From positions 1 through 5,286 of the forward strand of contig WFRQ01000505.1 of assembly GCA_015486425.1 (NCBI GenBank): a DNA stretch of 5,286 nt, given 5' to 3'. The notes under the pieces were generated by a model that was not told the origin of the DNA, did no database searches, and saw nothing but the letters and a program-made list of their open reading frames with translations. The position numbers were made by a program, and so were the translations under genes. Positions within the stretch are counted from its first letter, which is position 1. Each line of letters begins with the position of its first letter. This document shows, piece after piece, positions 1-4,883 of this stretch. Source of the stretch: Deltaproteobacteria bacterium. Lineage in GTDB: Bacteria > Desulfobacterota > Dissulfuribacteria > Dissulfuribacterales > QOAL01.

Positions 1-31
1 AAAAGAAGTCCATGTTTGCTTTCAGCTTCCG

Positions 32-48
32 ACTTTGAGCTTTGAGCT
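32..48 (-). repeat. AGCTCAA heptad repeat, left inverted arm
   Basis: Read on the minus strand, the bases here are two AGCTCAA units in tandem; a diverged unit and AGCTGAA continue toward position 17. The 17-base arm matches the inverted copy at 397-413 in 16 of 17 positions. The two arms enclose about 350 bases that contain the 109-base palindrome. From memory, short AGCTCAA/AGCTGAA arrays recur in intergenic DNA of several bacterial phyla; their function is unknown to me. Confidence 0.6.
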
Positions 49-93
49 AACTTTCATGGTCAAGGGGGTGACAAACCCCATGTCATGAAAGTT
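49..93. repeat. Imperfect hairpin with 10-bp outer stem
   Basis: AACTTTCATG at 49-58 is the exact reverse complement of CATGAAAGTT at 84-93. The inner part also pairs imperfectly (AAGGGGGT near 62-69 against AACCCC at 74-79). No run of T follows the right arm, so it is not a standard intrinsic terminator. An alternative stem is possible: TCATGGTCA at 54-62 is the exact complement of TGACCATGA at 115-123, which is followed by a T-rich run. Confidence 0.6.
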
Positions 94-114
94 TAGGAAC
101 AGAACACTCCCTCA

Positions 115-129
115 TGACCATGATTTTTT
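115..129 (+). terminator. Possible weak terminator arm with T-run
   Basis: TGACCATGA at 115-123 is complementary to 54-62 and leads into TTTTTT. The 52-base loop is long and would compete with the hairpin at 49-93. If a transcript enters from the left, this could be a terminator or attenuator, but the stem is only 9 bp and no upstream gene is visible. Confidence 0.2.
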
Positions 130-161
130 GTATCAGGCATTTCACTTGCGTGTATATAGTA

Positions 162-186
162 TAGATACTAAAATTTTAAGTATCTA
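162..186. repeat. AT-rich inverted repeat TAGATACT/AGTATCTA
   Basis: TAGATACT at 162-169 pairs exactly with AGTATCTA at 179-186 around an A/T-only 9-base loop. Its right arm overlaps the left end of the 109-base palindrome starting at 180, so GTATCT at 180-185 can pair either with AGATAC at 163-168 or with AGATAC at 283-288. The structures are mutually exclusive. Confidence 0.55.
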
Positions 187-288
187 CTCAGAGGGTGCCG
201 CATCTGCTGTGTTGTCGAGGGCTCGAAGTACGGGAAGTACGCCTTCGCCCTCTCCTCCTTGCATCTGCAGCACCCCCTGAGCAGATAC
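180..288. repeat. 109-base near-palindromic intergenic repeat
   Basis: The left half begins GTATCTACTCAGAGGGTGC and the reverse complement of the right half begins GTATCTGCTCAGGGGGTGC, differing at two positions; pairing then continues with interruptions through CGAGGGC/GCCCTC segments to a GTAC-containing core near 234. The unit resembles palindromic repeats with CGAAGGCGTAC and GAGCCCTCG cores that I recall from deltaproteobacterial intergenic regions, but that comparison is from memory. It has no coding potential and would form a long hairpin in RNA or single-stranded DNA. Confidence 0.75.
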
Positions 289-382
289 GTGTCAAGAAAA
301 AAATTGTTGAGTGAAGAAAAGCGACTTTCCGTTATGGGAATTCATCCTTGGGGGGTGAGCAGTTACATTTTTATCCGAAAAC

Positions 383-413
383 AGCTCAAAGCTGAAAGCT
401 CAAGGCTCAAAGT
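383..413 (+). repeat. AGCTCAA heptad array, right inverted arm
   Basis: Four consecutive 7-base units (AGCTCAA, AGCTGAA, AGCTCAA, GGCTCAA) followed by AGT. The last 17 bases are the inverted partner of 32-48. In one forward frame the array translates to a lysine/serine-rich string, which explains the spurious open frame across it. It may be a slippage-prone low-complexity repeat. Confidence 0.7.
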
Positions 414-432
414 AAAAAAGCTGTTATCTGCT

Positions 433-458
433 GGTTCCCAAACTCCGGTTTGGGAACC
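433..458. repeat. Perfect 11-bp hairpin, CTCC-type loop
   Basis: GGTTCCCAAAC (433-443) and GTTTGGGAACC (448-458) are exact reverse complements around a 4-base TCCG loop. It is the first of two neighbouring hairpins with CTCC spanning stem end and loop. GTTCCCA...TGGGAAC stems of this kind are, from memory, common dispersed REP-like repeats in proteobacteria and cyanobacteria. No T-run follows, so terminator function is not favoured. Confidence 0.75.
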
Positions 459-465
459 ATAAACC

Positions 466-481
466 GGAAGCTCCTGCTTCC
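466..481. repeat. Perfect 6-bp hairpin, second of a tandem pair
   Basis: GGAAGC (466-471), loop TCCT, GCTTCC (476-481). Only 7 bases separate it from the hairpin at 433-458 and it repeats that hairpin's CTCC loop signature with a different stem, so the two probably form one composite REP-like unit (433-481). Confidence 0.6.
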
Positions 482-598
482 CTTGTGCTCATACAATGTC
501 ATATGCAGCAAGAGCGGATTTTTATAGTTTGTTGTGCTCTGCCAGGGAATGACGGTTATCGTGAAAATTCGCTGAGCATTATGGTTTCATAAACGGGA

Positions 599-642
599 CC
601 TGAATTGCGCGTTTCAAAAATCCGACCATCGCTCAATCCAGG
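599..642. promoter_or_regulatory. Inverted 13-base motif pair upstream of SYLF gene
   Basis: CCTGAATTGCGCG (599-611) and CGCTCAATCCAGG (630-642) are inverted copies matching at 11 of 13 positions, 18 bases apart. Near-identical arms occur at 4520-4532 and 4716-4728 upstream of the third gene. The motif lies 5 bases before a TATATA sequence (648-653). It could be a regulator's operator or the ends of a small repeat; the sequence does not decide between them. Confidence 0.4.
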
Positions 643-644
643 CA

Positions 645-656
645 GGGTATATACCC
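645..656. promoter_or_regulatory. Perfect 12-base palindrome GGGTATATACCC
   Basis: A perfect twofold-symmetric 12-mer, 52 bases before the SYLF start codon, containing the -10-like TATATA. No good -35 box stands 16-18 bases upstream, so the promoter is uncertain. The symmetry fits an operator for a dimeric repressor or activator, but a 12-mer alone is weak evidence. Confidence 0.35.
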
Positions 657-708
657 GTTCATAACTTTCCTTCGGAAGCTGCTACAGGAGAACATGGAGA
701 ACTGACGC

Positions 709-1389
709 ATGCGAAACAGACCGGTTGCTTTATTTTTTGTGCCATCCATTATCCTGATTTTACAGTTGATTGTCTGTCCGGTGTCTGACGCGAAACACAT
801 TTCACCCCATGAGCTTGTTCAGCAGGCAGATGTGGTTTTTCTGAGTTTTGTTCAGGACAGTTCCATGGAGCAGATCAGAAGCAGCCTCAAAAGGGCAAGG
901 GGTATAATTATAATACCAACCAGTGTAAAAGGTGGCTTTATATTCGGGGCTGAGGGCGGTTCAGGTGTGATGCTTGCAAGGAATGAGGAGAGTGGCGTCT
1001 GGAGTGCTCCTGCATTTTATGCAATGAGATCGGTCTCGTTTGGCCTGCAGGCAGGGGGAATGGTGGCGGAAATTATCCTGCTTGTCATGACAGAAAAAGG
1101 TATGAAGGCGCTGCTTTCATCGGTAACCCGGCTTGGAACAGATGTGAGCATATCAGGGCCTTACACTGCCAGTACCAGCCTTGATGATTTTGATATACAC
1201 GTCTTTATCCGTTCAAAGGGAGCCTTCGGAGGTGTCTCGGTTAAAGGTGCTGCAATCACGCCGCAGGATAACATGAATGAAATATACTATGGCCGGTCAT
1301 TCACCCCTGTTGAAATACTGGTGGAGGGCAGGGCCCAAAGCCGTCAGGCAGCCCGCCTCAGGGCTGATATTGCAAAATATGCCCGTTAA
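709..1389 (+). CDS. Exported SYLF (YSC84-type) lipid-binding domain protein
   Basis: The 226-residue product has an N-terminal signal peptide (RNR, then a hydrophobic run to about residue 22, probable cleavage after SDA at 28), so it should act in the periplasm or at the envelope. C23 is not in a good lipobox, so it is probably not a lipoprotein. The rest is one SYLF domain: RARGIIIIP (62-70), glycine-rich GGFIFGAEGGSGV (75-87), W98-S-A-P-A-F, SFGLQAGG (110-117), EIILLVMT (121-128), LGTD (142-145) and SKGAFGGVSVKGA (169-181), then N190-E-I-Y-Y-G. SYLF proteins bind phosphoinositides in eukaryotes; the bacterial role is poorly defined. The ATG is supported by TGGAGA at 695-700, 8 bases upstream, and by the signal peptide beginning there. 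A three-codon frame (ATG GAG AAC TGA, 694-705) with its own CAGGAG precedes it. The stop codon TAA directly abuts the MITE-like element. The domain looks complete. Confidence 0.9.
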   Translation: MRNRPVALFFVPSIILILQLIVCPVSDAKHISPHELVQQADVVFLSFVQDSSMEQIRSSLKRARGIIIIPTSVKGGFIFGAEGGSGVMLARNEESGVWSAPAFYAMRSVSFGLQAGGMVAEIILLVMTEKGMKALLSSVTRLGTDVSISGPYTASTSLDDFDIHVFIRSKGAFGGVSVKGAAITPQDNMNEIYYGRSFTPVEILVEGRAQSRQAARLRADIAKYAR

Positions 1390-1568
1390 GGGGCTGTCCA
1401 AAAATAAGTTGTATGATGGCGCGCTCAGATTTGGGTCAGGCTGAGTTGAACTGATTGAGCAAAACCGCAGGCGTAGCCGGGCTACGTTGAGGATTTTGTG
1501 ATTGAAGTTCAGCTCAGGATGGCCTGAAGATGAGATGCGAAATCGGCAAGTTATTTTTGGACAGTCCC
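1390..1568. mobile_element. 179-base palindromic MITE-like element
   Basis: The ends are 22-base terminal inverted repeats matching at 20 positions (left GGGGCTGTCCAAAAATAAG..., right end on the minus strand GGGACTGTCCAAAAATAAC...). TAA flanks both sides (1387-1389 and 1569-1571), which fits a 3-base target duplication. The interior is also symmetric: the two halves are exactly 89 bases each around G1479, with a perfect CGTAGCC/GGCTACG core and a matching CTGAG-TGAAC block further out. It encodes no transposase, so it would be moved in trans; TIR style and 3-base duplication would fit some IS5-like families, but I cannot assign one. It sits exactly after the SYLF stop codon and its hairpin may act as a transcript end or stabiliser. 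Confidence 0.8.
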
Positions 1569-1606
1569 TAAGTAATTCCATTACAGCGACCGAAGAAAAT
1601 GCGCCG

Positions 1607-1634
1607 TTGAATTTTGTCGTTCAGTGTTTATTTT
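1607..1634 (+). promoter_or_regulatory. Possible sigma-70 promoter for the acyl-CoA synthetase/GNAT gene
   Basis: TTGAAT (1607-1612) and TATTTT (1629-1634) are separated by 16 bases, each matching 4 of 6 consensus positions. The site lies between the MITE-like element and the preferred start at 1691, in AT-rich DNA. The match is weak and other placements in this stretch score similarly. Confidence 0.25.
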
Positions 1635-1690
1635 GTACTTTACAAAAATGGCGCTACTGTTTTTCAACTCATTCCCAAACGGTTAATTTT

Positions 1691-4489
1691 ATGAAAATCA
1701 AATCCCTTAAACACCTTTTTGCACCTGAACGTATAGCTGTTTCAGGTTTTACCCAGGACAGGGTATGTCCCGGGACCCTGGTTCTTAAAAATATCCTTAC
1801 TTCCGAATTCAAGGGAGTCGTCTATCCGGTTCACCCGTCCAGGGAGTCCATACGGGGTATCCCTGCGTTTAACAGCCTCGAACAGATCGGAAAACCTGTT
1901 GACCTTATGGTGTTTGCCGGTCCGCCTGACAAGGTTCCCGCCGAGCTTGAGTCAGCAGCAGAGGCCGGGGTCAGGGCGGGCATAGTGCTTGCCAATGATT
2001 TTCGTTCCAGAATGGCCAGACCTGAAAAACTTATGGATGCCATAAGGGAGATATCCTCAAACTACAGCATGCCGGTTCTGGGGCCTAACTCGCTGGGTCT
2101 TCAAAGGCCCAGAATAGGGCTCAATGTCAGCATGGCACACAGATGTCCTCCTCCAGGCCGTCTTGCCTTTATTTCCCAGAGTGCAACACTTGCAAACGGA
2201 ATACTGGATTTCGCCGCGTCAAAAAACGTGGGCTTCAGCACATTTGTGTCAGCAGGCGCACAGGCAGACATTGATATCGCTGATCTTATTGATTTTCTGA
2301 GTGTTGATCCCTTTACTACAGGCATAGTGCTGTATCTTGAATCTGTCATGGACGGACGCAAATTTGTCAGTGCCGCCAGGGCATTTGCGCGTACCAAACC
2401 CCTTGTAGTGGTAAAGGGTGGCAAATATTTTGAATCCCGGCAGGCTGCCCTGACCCATTCAGGGGTTCTGGCAGGCGAGGACCTTGTGTATGACGCTGTA
2501 TTCAAACGGGCAGGACTGGTACGAGTGGATGAAATACTGGAGCTTTTCAATGTATCAGAAGCCATTTCAAAACAGCCTGCCCCGGCCTCCAGGCGTCTTG
2601 CCATAATCAGTAATGCCGGAGGCCCTGCTGTGATGGCTACTGATACACTTATACGCATGGGGGGCAGGCTGGCAAAGCTCAACGCAGGTGAAAAAAAGGA
2701 GATAGGGGACCTGCTGCCCCAGTGGGCCAAGGTTGAAAACCCTGTGGATCTGCTCTCCGACGCATTTGCCGAGCGTTATGCCACAGCCATTGAGACCTGC
2801 CTCAGAAGCAGAAGCACTGACGGAGTGCTGGTTATTCTGACTCCCCAGTTCGCAACCGCGCCAGAGGAAACTGCTGAAAAACTTGTAGAGATATCAAAGA
2901 AATATCCTAAAAAGCCAGTACTTGCCTGCTGGATGGGAAGCGAGATGATGGCAGTGGGCAGAGAGATACTGAATATGGGGGGGATACCCACGTTTGTTAC
3001 CCCTGAGCACGGGGTAAAGAGTTTCATATATCTTTACAGGCATGGAAGTATTGTCAAGCTGCTGACTGAGACACCTGCCAACATTGTTGACGATTTTGTG
3101 CCACATTACAGTGTTGTGGAAGAGATAATGAAAAAGGCCGCCTCAGAACAGCGCCTGCTGCTCACAGAGCGCGAGTCCAAGGAGATATTTGAGGCCTACG
3201 ATATTCCATCTCCACCCATGGAAATAGCTACTACCCCTGAACAGGCGCTGGAAACAGCAAGGAGCATGGGCTTTCCTGTGGTGATGAAGCTGGAGTCCAA
3301 TGATGTAACCCACAAGGGAAGTGTTGGCGGTGTAATCCTGAACGTGGAAGAAAATGATGTAAAAGATGCCTTTCAGACCATAAGGAACAGTCTCAGGGAG
3401 GCGCAGCCTGATGCACACTTTGCCGGAGTTACCCTTCAGCCAATGATTCACTGGCCAGGCATAGAGCTTGCTCTCGGTGCCAAGCGTGATCCCACTTTCG
3501 GCTCTGTAATACTGTTTGGGGCAGGCGGACGGCTGTTCGAGGCCATGGAAGATTTTGCTGTGGGCCTGCCTCCCCTTAATCAGAATCTTGCAGCAAGACT
3601 CATGTCAGAGACCAGGATATGCAGTTTTGACCACTCTAATCACGGCCTTGATCTTCCCTATGACCTGCTTGAAAAGATACTTGTGAAATTTTCACATCTC
3701 ATAACAGATTTCCCCCAGATTCTGGAGGTGGATATAAATCCATTCTTTGCAGGCCGCCATGGCGGACTCTGCCTTGATGGCCGGATAGTTCTTGATGCCA
3801 CTGTAAAGGATGGTATCCGGCGTTTCCATGGGGGGGGACCTGAGCATCTGGCCATTGCTCCCTATCCTGTTCAGTTTACCTGGGAGGCTGCCATGAAGGA
3901 TGGAACTCCTTATATTATCCGGCCAATAAAGCCGGAAGATGAGCCCCTGCTTAATGAACTCTTTATGACCCTGTCGGAAAAAACCATACGCCTGCGCTTT
4001 TTCCAGCCCATAAAGGAGCTGACCCACGAAGACCTGGCCCGTTACTGCCAGGTTGACTATTACAGGGAACTGGCCCTTGTGGCAGAAGTACGGGACAGGG
4101 ACAGGAAAAAAATAGTTGGAGTAGGCAGGATAACCATGATGCCTGACAGGGAATCTGCTGAGATGGCGTTTGTTGTGGGTGATCCCTGGCATGGTCAGGG
4201 CATTGGCTCAGAGCTTATGACCCGGACACTGGAAGCAGCAGAAAAATCCGGCATAAAGGCTATCTACATGGATGTCCTCAGGGAAAATGCTGCAATGAAG
4301 GGGCTTTCAGAAAAATTCGGTTTTCGTACCGTTCCTTCTGAAGATAATGATATCCTGCTGTTCTGCCTTGAGCTTGGAAACAAGGCGTGCAAGACCCGCA
4401 AGAAGAGTTCAGGTGGCAGGAAGGCCTCAAAAAACAGTAAGGCGCCAGCGAGGAAGGGGACTGCAAAAGCGAAGAAGAAAAAGAAATGA
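1691..4489 (+). CDS. Pat-like fusion: ADP-forming acyl-CoA synthetase plus GNAT acetyltransferase
   Basis: From the ATG at 1691 the product is 932 residues. Order: CoA-binding Rossmann domain (about 5-135, ending in LGPNSLGL), succinyl-CoA-ligase-like domains (about 155-290 with GRLAFISQSA, and 300-460 with AIISNAGGPAVMATD), ATP-grasp (about 485-710 with VVMKLESNDVTHKGSVGGV and EVDINPF), GNAT (about 735-895 with AEMAFVV at 823-829 and HGQGIGS at 834-840) and a lysine-rich tail (901-932). This is the architecture of protein acetyltransferase Pat/PatZ, which acetylates protein lysines with acetyl-CoA, often AMP-forming acetyl-CoA synthetase. H256 in LTHSG aligns with the phospho-histidine of ADP-forming acetyl-CoA synthetases, which as I recall is lost in E. 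coli PatZ, so this protein may also interconvert acyl-CoA and acid plus ATP. E824 is the likely GNAT catalytic glutamate. The frame stays open back to ATG 1502, but those 63 residues look non-homologous and partly come from the mobile element; homologues begin like MKIKSLKHLFAPERIAV. No clear Shine-Dalgarno precedes 1691. Confidence 0.88.
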   Translation: MKIKSLKHLFAPERIAVSGFTQDRVCPGTLVLKNILTSEFKGVVYPVHPSRESIRGIPAFNSLEQIGKPVDLMVFAGPPDKVPAELESAAEAGVRAGIVLANDFRSRMARPEKLMDAIREISSNYSMPVLGPNSLGLQRPRIGLNVSMAHRCPPPGRLAFISQSATLANGILDFAASKNVGFSTFVSAGAQADIDIADLIDFLSVDPFTTGIVLYLESVMDGRKFVSAARAFARTKPLVVVKGGKYFESRQAALTHSGVLAGEDLVYDAVFKRAGLVRVDEILELFNVSEAISKQPAPASRRLAIISNAGGPAVMATDTLIRMGGRLAKLNAGEKKEIGDLLPQWAKVENPVDLLSDAFAERYATAIETCLRSRSTDGVLVILTPQFATAPEETAEKLVEISKKYPKKPVLACWMGSEMMAVGREILNMGGIPTFVTPEHGVKSFIYLYRHGSIVKLLTETPANIVDDFVPHYSVVEEIMKKAASEQRLLLTERESKEIFEAYDIPSPPMEIATTPEQALETARSMGFPVVMKLESNDVTHKGSVGGVILNVEENDVKDAFQTIRNSLREAQPDAHFAGVTLQPMIHWPGIELALGAKRDPTFGSVILFGAGGRLFEAMEDFAVGLPPLNQNLAARLMSETRICSFDHSNHGLDLPYDLLEKILVKFSHLITDFPQILEVDINPFFAGRHGGLCLDGRIVLDATVKDGIRRFHGGGPEHLAIAPYPVQFTWEAAMKDGTPYIIRPIKPEDEPLLNELFMTLSEKTIRLRFFQPIKELTHEDLARYCQVDYYRELALVAEVRDRDRKKIVGVGRITMMPDRESAEMAFVVGDPWHGQGIGSELMTRTLEAAEKSGIKAIYMDVLRENAAMKGLSEKFGFRTVPSEDNDILLFCLELGNKACKTRKKSSGGRKASKNSKAPARKGTAKAKKKKK

Positions 4490-4519
4490 CCCTAAAAGTT
4501 TTTTATTTTTTTGCGTTTA

Positions 4520-4532
4520 CCTAATTTGAGCG
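4520..4532 (+). promoter_or_regulatory. 13-base motif CCTAATTTGAGCG, left copy
   Basis: It matches the reverse complement of CGCTCAATTTAGG at 4716-4728 at 12 of 13 positions and resembles CCTGAATTGCGCG at 599-611. The pair at 4520 and 4716 spans about 209 bases, unlike the compact pair at 599-642, so they are either repeat ends or separated binding sites. Confidence 0.35.
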
Positions 4533-4563
4533 ATTGTTCGGATTTGCTGCATATCCGCGAAAG

Positions 4564-4600
4564 AGGAATTCCCATTATAGTCGGCTATATGGGGGTTCCT
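4564..4600. repeat. Hairpin with TCGG loop
   Basis: AGGAATTCCCATTATAG (4564-4580) pairs with CTATATGGGGGTTCCT (4585-4600) with one bulge and a few mismatches or G-U pairs around TCGG. It lies about 75 bases beyond the stop codon of the GNAT fusion. No T-run follows, so it may be an mRNA 3'-end stabiliser, part of a leader structure, or a repeat; I do not recognise a riboswitch class. Confidence 0.5.
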
Positions 4601-4709
4601 ATGACAAAGGAGATGCGGTGAAGACGGCAATCCCGAAGGGTTTCAAAATTGGAACGCTATAATCGATATAACTCCTTTTAATTTTATTGAAAAAATAATT
4701 TTCCACATT

Positions 4710-4737
4710 TTGAAACGCTCAATTTAGGGTTTAATAT
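4710..4737 (+). promoter_or_regulatory. Possible sigma-70 promoter for the yegS-like gene
   Basis: TTGAAA (4710-4715; 5 of 6 match to TTGACA) and TAATAT (4732-4737; 4 of 6) are 16 bases apart. The 13-base motif CGCTCAATTTAGG occupies 4716-4728, exactly in the spacer, as expected of an operator that would block or adjust RNA polymerase binding. A transcript from here would carry a leader of about 140 bases before the start at 4884. Confidence 0.4.
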
Positions 4738-4883
4738 CTTTTATGCAACAATATCAGCCTTTTTTTGCTGCTTACAGACGATTTTCAGATTTTTTAATAA
4801 TGTTTGTACCAAAATTGCAGAACTCACTGGTGCGCAAGCGTGGGCTGTGCTGTGCAGGCTGCTGAGGGGTTGCTTGACAGGTC

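Larger units (their letters stand above)
1..708. other. Repeat-rich intergenic region, no convincing gene
   Basis: This stretch upstream of the SYLF gene is dominated by inverted repeats, each listed separately. The only open frame of note (259-462, +, 67 codons) starts inside a palindrome and its C-terminal half is a translation of the heptad array and of a perfect hairpin, so I do not treat it as a gene. Positions 290-382 and 482-598 contain nothing I can name. The region looks like a landing zone for small repeats rather than a decayed gene. Confidence 0.7.
4490..4883. other. Intergenic region between the GNAT fusion and yegS-like gene
   Basis: This AT-rich gap holds T-rich DNA after the stop codon (4500-4512, without a GC stem, so a poor terminator), a hairpin at 4564-4600, an inverted pair of a 13-base motif (4520-4532 and 4716-4728) and a promoter-like site near 4710-4737. 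Two very short open frames are present: 14 codons from GTG 4618 behind AAAGGAG, and 40 codons from ATG 4743 to 4865. Neither can be supported as a gene from sequence alone. Confidence 0.6.

Noticed and set aside
259..462. 67-codon forward open frame in the left intergenic region
   Set aside because: It begins inside the 109-base palindrome and its C-terminal half is a translation of the heptad array and the perfect hairpin at 433-458; no Shine-Dalgarno and no recognisable domain.
180..481. CRISPR array
   Set aside because: The repeats are inverted and of different kinds, with no regularly spaced direct repeats separated by unique spacers, and no cas genes are seen.
1297..1581. 94-codon minus-strand frame overlapping the SYLF gene end
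   Set aside because: It is composed of antisense SYLF codons and the palindromic mobile element, with no family resemblance.
2101..2730. 209-codon minus-strand frame
   Set aside because: Shadow of the well-supported acyl-CoA synthetase gene on the plus strand; composition is Ser/Ala/Arg-rich without any domain.
3692..4192. 166-codon minus-strand frame
   Set aside because: Antisense to the ATP-grasp and GNAT parts of the fusion gene; no motifs of its own.
4500..4512. Intrinsic terminator directly after the GNAT fusion gene
   Set aside because: There is a T-rich run but no GC-containing stem in front of it; only weak A/T pairing with the A-rich end of the gene is possible.
4874..4879. Perfect TTGACA as a -35 box
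   Set aside because: A -10 at normal spacing would fall inside the yegS-like coding region and no good match is present there, so it would not express the full gene.
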